Shown here piece after piece: positions 8,181 to 15,863 of a stretch of 27,205 nucleotides of DNA. Source of the stretch: Lachnospiraceae bacterium (GTDB lineage: Bacteria > Bacillota > Clostridia > Lachnospirales > Lachnospiraceae); the NCBI GenBank assembly GCA_014804285.1, contig JAAVAA010000029.1:1-27205 (forward strand), written 5' to 3'. The translations under genes and the position numbers were made by a program. Below the pieces are notes generated by a model that ran no database searches, was not told the DNA's origin, and saw nothing but the letters and a program-made list of their open reading frames with translations. Numbering within the stretch: position 1 is the first letter of the stretch; every line of letters starts with the position of its first letter.

Positions 8181-8957
8181 ATGGTTTCGGAAGAGTTCAA
8201 GAAAAATGTCGAGTCGGGAGACGTTGTCACTATAAGAAGTGCTTTAGTTGATTATTTAATAATAGATACTACATTTAGCCGATTTGATGAAGCACTGGAT
8301 TACGCTAAACAATTAATTGATGTCTTTGAACCAGATGATGGTAAGGCGGATTATGACTTAGTTCAGGAACATTGGAATGAAACCTATCTGAACAAGCAGA
8401 AGGTTGCGCTGATGATCAATTTTTCGCAAAAGAGGATTGACCATGTTAAGCTGGTAGTAAAAACTGTACTGGCGGATAAGACACATGGTGTTCAAAATCT
8501 AGATGCCGTCAAAGAACTTCCCAAGGTTAAATCGCAAGGGAATAAAACGGGAAGGACAGTTCTTTCGGAAGAAGCTACTCCTCGCTCTGAACAGGGTACG
8601 AGAGCTAGTAGGAACGTTAACACTAAGGCAGCAAAAACGGTTTCCAGATCGGATTCGAAAGTCAATTATAACACTCAGCCAACTTCTAATTCTTTGAATG
8701 AAGGCCGAACGGGTAGAAGGACTATAGGTGAGAAAAGTAGCTCGGTGAAGAGAACAGAAGAAGAGGTTCATCCAGTGGATATAGCAGCATGGATGATAGG
8801 TGGTGGAATAACGGTAGCAGCGGTTGGAGGGTTAGCTGCAGGAGTTGGTACTATTGTTGCAAAACCTGCAGTTATTCATGCAGGAGTAGCCATAGCCGGA
8901 GTAGGAGGTGTGGTTGCTGTATCTGGAGGTGTAATAAAAATTATAAAAGTAATGTAA
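8181..8957 (+). CDS. Unrecognised protein with a glycine-rich hydrophobic C-terminus
   Basis: 258 residues; I do not recognise the family. Residues 1-~105 look helical, with TPR-like spacing of aromatic and hydrophobic residues (SRFDEALDYAKQLIDVFEP). Residues ~110-195 are a polar, basic, Ser/Thr-rich low-complexity linker. Residues ~199-257 are hydrophobic and full of Gly, Ala and Val (WMIGGGITVAAVGGLAAGVG, then GVAIAGVGGVVAVSGGVI), giving two glycine-zipper hairpin-like segments ending in Lys. That suggests a tail that inserts in membrane. The ribosome site GGAGG is 7 bases before ATG 8181. It lies between the second dynamin and the ATPase, which carries a similar glycine-rich segment, so the two may meet in the membrane. 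Confidence 0.75.
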   Translation: MVSEEFKKNVESGDVVTIRSALVDYLIIDTTFSRFDEALDYAKQLIDVFEPDDGKADYDLVQEHWNETYLNKQKVALMINFSQKRIDHVKLVVKTVLADKTHGVQNLDAVKELPKVKSQGNKTGRTVLSEEATPRSEQGTRASRNVNTKAAKTVSRSDSKVNYNTQPTSNSLNEGRTGRRTIGEKSSSVKRTEEEVHPVDIAAWMIGGGITVAAVGGLAAGVGTIVAKPAVIHAGVAIAGVGGVVAVSGGVIKIIKVM

Positions 8958-8972
8958 TGCGAGGTGACGGTT

Positions 8973-11900
8973 ATGGGCGAAGAAAATGCTGGAAATGGGA
9001 AAGATAAAATGGTCGAGATACCAAACAAATCACAGCTTAGTAAAGGCTTTGCTGATGCATTCAAATTGGTAGATGATGTAGTATTAAAGAACTACATTAC
9101 CAGGCTTCCTGAATTGCAGGTAGTTCCATTAGATGCTGATGTTATATCCAAAAATCTTGGAAAGATAAGATTGTTCAAGATAACAGAGATGGTATACGAA
9201 CAAAACGAATCTGCAACATATAAATTTGCCAGTGTATTTAATGCTGTTGCAGCGACCGAAAGTGCAATAGTTACCATTATAGATAGTGATGGAGTCAAAA
9301 CGGACTTCTATTTAGGTATACGCTCCCTGTCTGATGAAAACAGCACTCAGACATCGTATTCTACGCTGGTCAATGCTATGCAGGGGCAGTTCCCTGGTAC
9401 AAAAATTGAGAATTTAAAGAATAAGCAGATTGAAGGTTTGCTTAAGTCGATTGATGCGAGTGCTTTATCCGCAGTTTCTTGTGTTGCAAATAATAAAAAT
9501 AAAGATTTTATTGATAATGATGAGTACTTGCAGGGGTTAGAAAAATTAGCTTTAGCAATGCAGGGAAGCCGATATACTGCTGTAATAGTTGCTAATTCCA
9601 CATCGCAGAGTCAGCTTAACATGGTCAGGCAAGGGTATGAAGCCATATATACTCAACTTTCACCATATGCAAATACAGTTGTTAGCTATGGGACAAATAC
9701 TTCTGAGACCAAAAATGAAACAGAAACTTTTGGCGAAAACGAGAATAATGCTCATGCTGAAAATATATCAACTACAGACACAAAGGGTGAGTCAAAGAAT
9801 ACTGGCGAAATAAAAAGCATTTCAGGAAAAACAACCGGAAGTAAAGTGGGGAGTACAATTGGGGCAACACTCTCTGTGGCGGGAGCTGTGGTCGGAAGTA
9901 TAATCCCTGGCGTTGGTACTGCAATAGGTGCAGCAGTAGGAGGAGCAGTTGGAGGTCTTGTAGGAGCTGCGATATCTACTGCCACAGATAAATCAATATC
10001 GACAACAACCGGCGGTGGAAGCGAGAATATATCTCATGCTATAACCACCGGGTCGAGTGATACATACACTACAGGCACATCTCACAGTTTAGCAACATCT
10101 TTAGGGTTAACCACAGGCGAGTCCCAAAGTATGCAGTTAACCATTCAGAACAAGCCCTTAATAGATATGCTCTCGCGAATCGATAAACAGCTTGAGCGGC
10201 TGGATGAGTTTGAAAGTGTTGGAATGTGGGAATGCGCTGCTTATTTTATGAGTGCGGATTCATCCGTATCTGAGGTTGCAGCAGCTACCTATAAAGCACT
10301 CATGAGCGGAGAAAATACCGGTCTTGAGGTTTCTGCTATCAATACATGGACGAGACCGCAAAATTTAATTGCAGAAGGGAAGTCCCAAAATGAACTGATA
10401 GCAGAATATGTGACTAATTTTATACATCCAGTATTTCAGTACAATATTTCTGGGAATACAATACCAGTTATGCCGACAAATTTGGTGAGTGGTAATGAAT
10501 TGGCCATCCATATGGGATTACCAAGGAATTCTGTTTGTGGATTTCCTGTTATTGAGCATGCTGATTTTGGAAAAGAGGTTGTAAAGTATTCGTATAAAGA
10601 GGGATCAGAGTCTATAAAACTTGGCTCTGTGTTTAACATGGGAAGGGCTGTAGATAGCAGTAAGGTACAACTGGATGTTGAAAGTCTCGCCATGCATACA
10701 TTTATTGTGGGAGCGACTGGAAGCGGAAAATCGAATACAGTCTACCATATACTTAATGAGCTTATTTGTACTCGTAGAGATAAGCTGAGTTTTATGGTGA
10801 TTGAGCCGGCAAAAGGAGAGTATAAAAAAGTTTGGGGGCATAAAAAGGGTGTAAAAGTATTTGGAACAAATCCTGATTATATGGATTTGCTCAAGATTAA
10901 CCCATTTAAGTTCCAGAAGGGAATACATGTACTTGAACACGTTGATAGACTGATTGAAATATTTAATGTGTGTTGGCCTATGTATGCGGCGATGCCTGCT
11001 GTTTTGAAAGATGCCGTGATTGAATCCTATGAATCATGTGGGTGGGATACTTCTACTTCCAAGAATTTAATCTCTGACAATCTTTTCCCGTCATTTCAAG
11101 ATTTGCAGGAGCAGTTGATAAGGGTTATTGATGATTCAGGGTATTCGGATGAGGTTAAGTCGAATTACAAAGGATCACTTCTTACAAGAGTGAAGTCGTT
11201 GACCAATGGTTTGAATGGAATGATTTTCACGGCAAATGAAATTGATAATAGCATTTTATTTGATTCAAATGTAGTTATAGATTTAAGCAGGGTGGGTTCA
11301 CAAGAAACAAAAGCCCTTCTCATGGGTATCCTTGTTATGAGATTATCAGAATACAGGATGAGTACGGCAAAAGAATCAAATAGCAGGTTGAATCATATTA
11401 CGGTGCTTGAGGAGGCACATAATATTTTAAGGGAAACCTCAGCTTCACTGTCAGCAGAGGAAGGTGGTAATGTGGCAAGTAAATCAGTTGAGATGATTTC
11501 CAATGCTATAGCTGAAATGAGAACATATGGAGAGGGATTTATTATTGCTGATCAGTCTCCGGGTGCCGTTGATATATCTGCAATCAGAAATACAAACACC
11601 AAGATTATTATGCGTTTGCCAGAAGAATCAGATCGCAGGATATCTGGTAAAGCAGCTGCCTTGAAGGATACTCAGTTAGATGAAATTGCTAAATTACCGA
11701 GAGGCGTGGCGGTTGTTTATCAAAATGATTGGGTTGAGCCGGTATTATGCCAGATTGATAAATTTGAGGGAGAGGAAAAGGAATTTGATTATTTGCCAAA
11801 GAAGCAAAAGGATGAGGGAAAATACGCAAACAGTGTATTGATCAATTTTATCATAAATAACAGATTGGATCATCCGGATGTGATTATACCTACAGACATA

Positions 11901-12275
11901 GAATGCGCAATAGAAAAATGTGAATGTTCTGTATCTACTAAGACAAAATTGTATTCGCTTTTAAGAGAGTATAGAGCGAAACGCAAACTATCGATTTGGA
12001 GTGAAAGCAATTTTGATGAGCAGGCTAAAATAGTTAGACAGATTCTACATTTGGAACGCGCAGTAGCGTATTCTAAAAGAGCATCCTCAGATTTAGTTGA
12101 ATTTAACTGCTTCCTTAACACTTTGATTTCGCAGAAGTTGGATCGACCGTCTGATGATGAAATTTTGAGCTTAAGTCATTGCCTTGTAAAAGCTTATAGT
12201 GATTTTGGCGAAGAAGGGATTCTATTCTATAAAGAATGGCGTGATGAATTAACAGAAAGGGGGCGATTACTATGA
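8973..12275 (+). CDS. HerA/DUF87-type P-loop ATPase, 1100 residues
   Basis: A large motor ATPase of the HerA-FtsK superfamily (DUF87/VirB4-like). Walker A is GATGSGKS (580-587, Lys586), followed by FMVIEPAKGEYK, typical of this group. Walker B is ITVLEEAHN (Glu813, Glu814), and ADQSPGAVDISAIRNTNTK plus RLPEESDRR is the sensor/arginine-finger region. The N-terminal ~280 residues form a domain I do not recognise. Residues about 288-336 are a glycine-zipper hydrophobic segment (VAGAVVGSIIPGVGTAIGAA...) flanked by Ser/Thr/Gly-rich low-complexity stretches, unusual for a cytosolic helicase and suggestive of membrane insertion. Family members pump DNA or protein through a hexameric ring. ATG 8973 is chosen (GAGGTG 6 bases upstream) over GTG 8964. 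The stop overlaps the nuclease start (ATGA). Confidence 0.85.
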   Translation: MGEENAGNGKDKMVEIPNKSQLSKGFADAFKLVDDVVLKNYITRLPELQVVPLDADVISKNLGKIRLFKITEMVYEQNESATYKFASVFNAVAATESAIVTIIDSDGVKTDFYLGIRSLSDENSTQTSYSTLVNAMQGQFPGTKIENLKNKQIEGLLKSIDASALSAVSCVANNKNKDFIDNDEYLQGLEKLALAMQGSRYTAVIVANSTSQSQLNMVRQGYEAIYTQLSPYANTVVSYGTNTSETKNETETFGENENNAHAENISTTDTKGESKNTGEIKSISGKTTGSKVGSTIGATLSVAGAVVGSIIPGVGTAIGAAVGGAVGGLVGAAISTATDKSISTTTGGGSENISHAITTGSSDTYTTGTSHSLATSLGLTTGESQSMQLTIQNKPLIDMLSRIDKQLERLDEFESVGMWECAAYFMSADSSVSEVAAATYKALMSGENTGLEVSAINTWTRPQNLIAEGKSQNELIAEYVTNFIHPVFQYNISGNTIPVMPTNLVSGNELAIHMGLPRNSVCGFPVIEHADFGKEVVKYSYKEGSESIKLGSVFNMGRAVDSSKVQLDVESLAMHTFIVGATGSGKSNTVYHILNELICTRRDKLSFMVIEPAKGEYKKVWGHKKGVKVFGTNPDYMDLLKINPFKFQKGIHVLEHVDRLIEIFNVCWPMYAAMPAVLKDAVIESYESCGWDTSTSKNLISDNLFPSFQDLQEQLIRVIDDSGYSDEVKSNYKGSLLTRVKSLTNGLNGMIFTANEIDNSILFDSNVVIDLSRVGSQETKALLMGILVMRLSEYRMSTAKESNSRLNHITVLEEAHNILRETSASLSAEEGGNVASKSVEMISNAIAEMRTYGEGFIIADQSPGAVDISAIRNTNTKIIMRLPEESDRRISGKAAALKDTQLDEIAKLPRGVAVVYQNDWVEPVLCQIDKFEGEEKEFDYLPKKQKDEGKYANSVLINFIINNRLDHPDVIIPTDIECAIEKCECSVSTKTKLYSLLREYRAKRKLSIWSESNFDEQAKIVRQILHLERAVAYSKRASSDLVEFNCFLNTLISQKLDRPSDDEILSLSHCLVKAYSDFGEEGILFYKEWRDELTERGRLL

Positions 12276-12835
12276 GCAATCCGTTTGGATCAGAAGTAAA
12301 AGATGTGATTGAGGCGGAAATTAAGGAGACCACCAAGAGTGAATCCGTAACAATTGAAAAAATGGACATGAAGATTCGCATTGAAAGAACTGAGCTTTTA
12401 CCACGTACTGGAGGAGAATGGTCAGGTGAACCGGGGAATTCTGATTGGACGCCTGATTCAGATGTTGAGCCTGGGGATAGGAATGGTACCAACCCTGAAC
12501 ATAAGACGTGGAGACAGATTAAAGAGGAATATGGATTTGAATACATTCCGTTTAATGATGGCGAACCTGACTTTTCGGAGATTTCCAAAGGTGAGGTTGA
12601 GATAGATGATTTTACCGATGACCGAGACTCTAATTTTGCTCAAGCGGATGAAAAGCTGGCTGAGCAAAGGGGGTGCGTTCCCGAAGAGGTAGCAAAATGG
12701 AGAGAAGAGCATAAGTACACTTGGCATGAGTGTAAAGACTGCAAAACTATGCAAAAAGTACCTTCTGAAATACATGGAAATATTCCTCACTCAGGTGGAG
12801 TGTCCGAATACAAATCACAGCAGAAATCTGCGTAG
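12272..12835 (+). CDS. HNH/Endo VII superfamily nuclease (WHH-like), probable toxin
   Basis: 187 residues. The C-terminal part has the layout of the WHH-type HNH/Endo VII nucleases known from polymorphic toxins: W151-H152-E153, then TMQKVP (159-164), IHG (167-169) and PHSGG (172-176). The family's usual second His is Glu here. His152, His168 and His173 are the probable catalytic or metal ligands, and Cys154/Cys157 could add a metal site. Upstream, PDFS and a DRDSNFAQADEKLA segment also fit the family. The likely role is cutting DNA. There is no signal peptide, Rhs repeat or trafficking domain, so it is a free-standing nuclease rather than a toxin tip. Its ATG overlaps the ATPase stop (ATGA), which implies translational coupling and equal supply. 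The next gene looks like its cognate inhibitor. Confidence 0.75.
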   Translation: MSNPFGSEVKDVIEAEIKETTKSESVTIEKMDMKIRIERTELLPRTGGEWSGEPGNSDWTPDSDVEPGDRNGTNPEHKTWRQIKEEYGFEYIPFNDGEPDFSEISKGEVEIDDFTDDRDSNFAQADEKLAEQRGCVPEEVAKWREEHKYTWHECKDCKTMQKVPSEIHGNIPHSGGVSEYKSQQKSA

Positions 12836-12850
12836 AAAGGATGTGATGAT

Positions 12851-13297
12851 ATGAGCGAAGCGAAGTGCAATGATGCCGTTTTCGGCGAAATGACTTATAG
12901 GCATAGATGGTATAAGGAACAGGAAATTAGTATTTTTGGACAGACATGGAATATCACAGTAGCAGCCAAAGCGTATTCTGGAAAGGCTATAACAAACGAG
13001 CAACAGGATAGTTATGTTAAGTTCATGGAGAATGAAAGAAAATATATTGAGGTTATTGAAAACGAACTGAAAAATTATGTGAATAATAATCTTCGGGAAC
13101 TCGCCGAATACTGGGCTACTGCAAGATACGTTGATAGCAAAGAGGATCTGGCTCAAATGGTCACGCCAAAGACGCTTCTATTCAAACAAGATGGAACGGT
13201 AGTTTTATTGCTTGATTGCGTTTGGGATGTAGAGAGTGGCGTTGGCGTAAAAATTATTCCAGAAGTTTCAATAGGGGTTCAGGACTTGTTCCTGTAA
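12851..13297 (+). CDS. DUF6985/DUF2004-like protein, probable nuclease immunity partner
   Basis: 148 acidic residues with a pattern I associate with DUF6985/DUF2004-type proteins: an N-terminal FGEMTYRHRWYKEQEISIFG, a helical middle (AITNEQQDSYVKFMENERKY) and a C-terminal strand pair ending in CVWDVESGVGVKI and IGVQDLFL. These small proteins often sit next to toxin genes in Firmicutes and behave like immunity proteins; the family name is from memory and needs a profile search. No signal peptide or membrane segment. It starts 15 bases after the nuclease stop, with AGAAAGGATG as a modest ribosome site, and is the last gene of the operon before a terminator. Position and size fit an inhibitor that holds the nuclease in check. 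Confidence 0.65.
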   Translation: MSEAKCNDAVFGEMTYRHRWYKEQEISIFGQTWNITVAAKAYSGKAITNEQQDSYVKFMENERKYIEVIENELKNYVNNNLRELAEYWATARYVDSKEDLAQMVTPKTLLFKQDGTVVLLLDCVWDVESGVGVKIIPEVSIGVQDLFL

Positions 13298-13324
13298 TAG
13301 ATATCCTGCATTGATTGCGATAGA

Positions 13325-13371
13325 GCTGGCAGGTTGAATTCGTTGGGTTATATCCAACCTGCTGGCTTTTA
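13325..13371 (+). terminator. Terminator closing the seven-gene operon
   Basis: GCTGGCAGGTTG (13325-13336) pairs along all 12 positions with CAACCTGCTGGC (13355-13366), two of the pairs being G-U wobbles, and is followed by TTTT. It lies 28 bases after the last stop codon. Confidence 0.75.
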
Positions 13372-13419
13372 GTAAATTCAGGTAGAAAATGTTCGCTTGA
13401 ACTATTGGAAAAACACAAT

Positions 13420-14364
13420 TCAATTACAATATAAACGGATTTGCCGCATGATTTGTTTCTTGACATGCACTTTAAGGTGTCCGATATCCTCAATCCGCTC
13501 TTTTAGCCATGAACGGACCTCGGTGTCGGAAGGTGTTGTGCTGCCGAAAATAGAAGTATCCGGTTTCAAAGTAATTTCCGTACCTGATAGATGTTCCATT
13601 TTTTCACTTAGCACTTCATGTTGTGGAATCCCGCGGACATAGTCCTGCTTAAAGCGCATACCGTCTCTGTAGACACAAACCTGCAGGCTTTCACAGAGAG
13701 AATTGACTGTCTGCATGCCAATTCCTGAAAAATCCCCCATTTGGCTGTATTCAGCATTGGTGATCGGGTGTCCTGCAAGTATTTTATCAAGAATCATTTG
13801 ATCGGCATGTTTATTCTGGGTTAAGGGGATTCCTCTTCCGTTATCTGTAATTTTAATTGTTCCATCATCTGAGATAATTACTTCAATTTCAGTACAATAG
13901 CCTTCCAGTGCTTCTTTTATGGACTCTGTGAGAACCTCATAAATAAGCTGATGTAAATTTTCCTGTAATTTGTCAGTGTAATTTGTTTCCATTTTTTTCC
14001 TCCTGAAATCTGTGACAGGTACGACATATTCGGGCACACGGTAAGAAGCCATGTACTTTTTGACAGTGCTCGGTGTCGAACCAAAAAGTTGTGTAAAAGC
14101 TCTTGTAAAACCTTCATGTGAGTCAAATGCATACATGAGTGAAACGTCCAGGACTTTTTTACCTTCCAACAAAGACATTATGGCATGCTGCAATTTCCTG
14201 ATCCGGATGTATCCTGTCACGGGCATGCCCATTGCCTCTGAAAATAATCTGCTAAAATAGAAAGGGCTGTAGCCTGCAAGTTTTGCTAACTCTCCCAAGG
14301 TGATTTTTTCGTAAATATGTGTATCAATATAAGAAAGTATTTGGCCTAAATCGATTGTTTCCAC
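13420..14364 (-). CDS. AraC-type helix-turn-helix fused to a GyrB-like GHKL ATPase domain
   Basis: About 314 residues with an unusual architecture. The first ~105 residues are a complete AraC/XylS double helix-turn-helix (ITLGELAKLAGYSPFYFSRL; then SLMYAFDSHEGFTRAFTQLF). Residues ~135-260 match the ATP-binding domain of GyrB/ParE: LIYEVLTESIKEALEGY, IKITDNGRGIP (Asp174), GIGMQTVNSLCESLQV, YRDGMRFKQDYVRG and GTEITLKPD. The catalytic Glu (YEV, Glu143) is kept, but the Mg-binding Asn of GyrB is Glu147 and the GLHGVG lid is changed to GDFSGIG, so nucleotide may be bound without efficient hydrolysis. There is no transducer or toprim domain. GTG 14364 is chosen because GAGGTG lies 6 bases upstream; an earlier in-frame GTG (14373) overlaps that site. 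An AGGAGG before Met125 could start the GHKL half alone. Confidence 0.8.
   Translation of the reverse strand: METIDLGQILSYIDTHIYEKITLGELAKLAGYSPFYFSRLFSEAMGMPVTGYIRIRKLQHAIMSLLEGKKVLDVSLMYAFDSHEGFTRAFTQLFGSTPSTVKKYMASYRVPEYVVPVTDFRRKKMETNYTDKLQENLHQLIYEVLTESIKEALEGYCTEIEVIISDDGTIKITDNGRGIPLTQNKHADQMILDKILAGHPITNAEYSQMGDFSGIGMQTVNSLCESLQVCVYRDGMRFKQDYVRGIPQHEVLSEKMEHLSGTEITLKPDTSIFGSTTPSDTEVRSWLKERIEDIGHLKVHVKKQIMRQIRLYCN
13990..14004 (-). promoter_or_regulatory. Internal ribosome site and A7 run inside the AraC-GHKL gene
   Basis: On the - strand the sequence reads AGGAGG (14004-13999), six A, then ATG (13992-13990), in frame with the gene and exactly between the two domains. A protein starting here would be the 190-residue GHKL part (13420-13992). 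The A7 run could also permit ribosome or polymerase slippage. Confidence 0.6.
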
Positions 14365-14417
14365 AATATGCACCTCACATTTTCACTATGAATGAAGCTC
14401 ATAATGATAGTATTATG

Positions 14418-14446
14418 ACAAGTCTGATGCTTCATATCAGTCTTGT
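14418..14446. promoter_or_regulatory. Dyad upstream of the AraC-GHKL gene
   Basis: ACAAGTCTGAT (14418-14428) and ATCAGTCTTGT (14436-14446) form an 11-bp inverted repeat with one mismatch around a 7-base centre. It lies 54 bases before the - strand start codon and could be an autoregulatory operator; its function is inferred from position only. Confidence 0.4.
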
Positions 14447-14539
14447 TAGTTAAATATTAATATAAATATATCGGCATTTCTTGACCGTAAATATTCTTTG
14501 GAAAGGATACCGAAGGCGAAAGTCATTTGACCAGACATC

Positions 14540-14568
14540 TTTACAAAATCCGATAAAAACTATATACT
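14540..14568 (+). promoter_or_regulatory. Sigma-A-type promoter for the Cys/His-repeat protein
   Basis: TTTACA (14540-14545), 17-base spacer, TATACT (14563-14568), 59 bases before the ATG at 14628. Confidence 0.6.
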
Positions 14569-14627
14569 AAACATATGAAAATTATGCATTGCAAAATCTT
14601 GCGATGAGTGACTAATGGAGAACCTAT

Positions 14628-15797
14628 ATGAGTGGATTAGTGAAAGTTTTGACTGGTTTATTGGGTGTGATGGCAGTAGTTGCATGTCTTGCTACTATAG
14701 GAATTATAGGATATTCCATGACAGGAGCAGGAGCGGAGAAGAATGCAAATGTGACTGCAGAAGTGACTGCTGCACCAATGGCAGAGCAGGCACTGGTAAC
14801 GGCAGTTCCGGAACAGACACCGGGAGAGGAAGAACCTTCTCAAAGTGCAGAGCCGGTGCAGACACCCAGACCGATAGGGGATACAGATCATATTCATGAT
14901 TATGAAGAGACAATAGAAAAAAGAGCAACCTGCTACAGGGCAGGAAAGATTAAGTATAGCTGTGAGTGCGGAGATGAGTATTACGTGGATGTTATGTCTA
15001 CAGGACATGTAGCGGGTGACTGGGAAATAACCAGAATCCCTACCACAGAAAGAGATGGTCTCCGGGTGCAGAAATGTATCTATTGTGATGACATTGTGAC
15101 ACAGGAAAATGTTTTGTTTGTAGATGAAACTGACAAGGCTGAAGACAGGAATGGAAGTGAAGAAGATACTGCTAAGGAAGAAAATCATATTCACCAGTAT
15201 ACGTCAGAAATTGTCAGAGAGCCTTCCTGCATTCTGGCAGGATTAAGGAAGTACACCTGTAGCTGCGGAAATTTTTATACAGAAATGATTCCGGCTCCGG
15301 GACATGTGGCAACGGATTGGACCGTGGCGGAGGAACCGACCACAACCTATATGGGAACGGAGCAGAGAACCTGTAGTGTATGCGGTGTAGTTCTGGATTC
15401 CAGACGGGTTTCCATGCTTTCACCAAGCCCGTCCGCCAGTGCTTCGGCATCAGCCAGTACGCAGCCGTCAGCGACTTTAACGATAGCACCTACTTCAGGT
15501 ACCAGTACATCGTCGGCGTCGCCTAGTGCATCGGCAACTCCATCGGCAACACCCCATTCGCATCAGTACAAATCCTATGTGTTAAAGGAAGCAAATTGTA
15601 CGGAAAAGGGGATCAGATCTTTTGTGTGTAATTGTGGAAGCAGTTATGCGGAGAGTATAGAACTTGATCTCGACAGACACAGCTATCGTGCGGTGGTGAT
15701 TCCGCCTACCCAGTACACGACAGGGCAGACGATCTATACCTGCGTCAGATGTAACTCCAGCTACGTTGACAATCTCACACCTGCACTTGGTAAATAA
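14628..15797 (+). CDS. Membrane-anchored protein with three Cys/His repeats
   Basis: 389 residues, function unknown. Residues ~4-28 are a hydrophobic signal anchor (VLTGLLGVMAVVACLATIGI) with no lipobox or cleavage site that I trust. After an acidic linker come three related repeats, each opening with H-x-H (HIHDY, HIHQY, HSHQY), then a Cys, Gly, and a CxCG knot (CECGDEYY, CSCGNFYT, CNCGSSYA). The first two continue with GHVAxDW and a second CxxC (CIYCDD, CSVCGV), the third with HSYRAV and CVRC. The pattern looks like extracellular zinc-ribbon or disulfide modules common in surface proteins of Lachnospiraceae. A ~45-residue Ser/Ala/Thr/Pro linker (about 15418-15555) before the third repeat is a likely wall-spanning spacer. 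GGAG precedes ATG 14628. Confidence 0.75.
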   Translation: MSGLVKVLTGLLGVMAVVACLATIGIIGYSMTGAGAEKNANVTAEVTAAPMAEQALVTAVPEQTPGEEEPSQSAEPVQTPRPIGDTDHIHDYEETIEKRATCYRAGKIKYSCECGDEYYVDVMSTGHVAGDWEITRIPTTERDGLRVQKCIYCDDIVTQENVLFVDETDKAEDRNGSEEDTAKEENHIHQYTSEIVREPSCILAGLRKYTCSCGNFYTEMIPAPGHVATDWTVAEEPTTTYMGTEQRTCSVCGVVLDSRRVSMLSPSPSASASASASTQPSATLTIAPTSGTSTSSASPSASATPSATPHSHQYKSYVLKEANCTEKGIRSFVCNCGSSYAESIELDLDRHSYRAVVIPPTQYTTGQTIYTCVRCNSSYVDNLTPALGK

Positions 15798-15812
15798 ACA
15801 ACGTTTTGTTCA

Positions 15813-15860
15813 TAATCCCTCCAACTCCTGCATATAAAATCATAGGAGTAGGAGGGATTA
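15813..15860 (+). promoter_or_regulatory. Long hairpin enclosing the ribosome site of the calcium ATPase
   Basis: TAATCCCTCCAACTCCT (15813-15829) pairs with AGGAGTAGGAGGGATTA (15844-15860): 17 positions, one mismatch, 14-base loop. The right arm contains the AGGAGG ribosome site of the ATPase (ATG 15864). There is no U-tract, so a translational switch is likelier than a terminator. Confidence 0.65.
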
Positions 15861-15863
15861 ACT

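Noticed and set aside
14658..15194. 178-codon Cys-rich frame on the - strand
   Set aside because: It mirrors the Cys/His-repeat protein and has no start signal; it is a shadow.
15813..15860. Rho-independent terminator for the Cys/His-repeat gene
   Set aside because: The stem is strong but no T-run follows; the sequence goes straight to the ATPase start codon.
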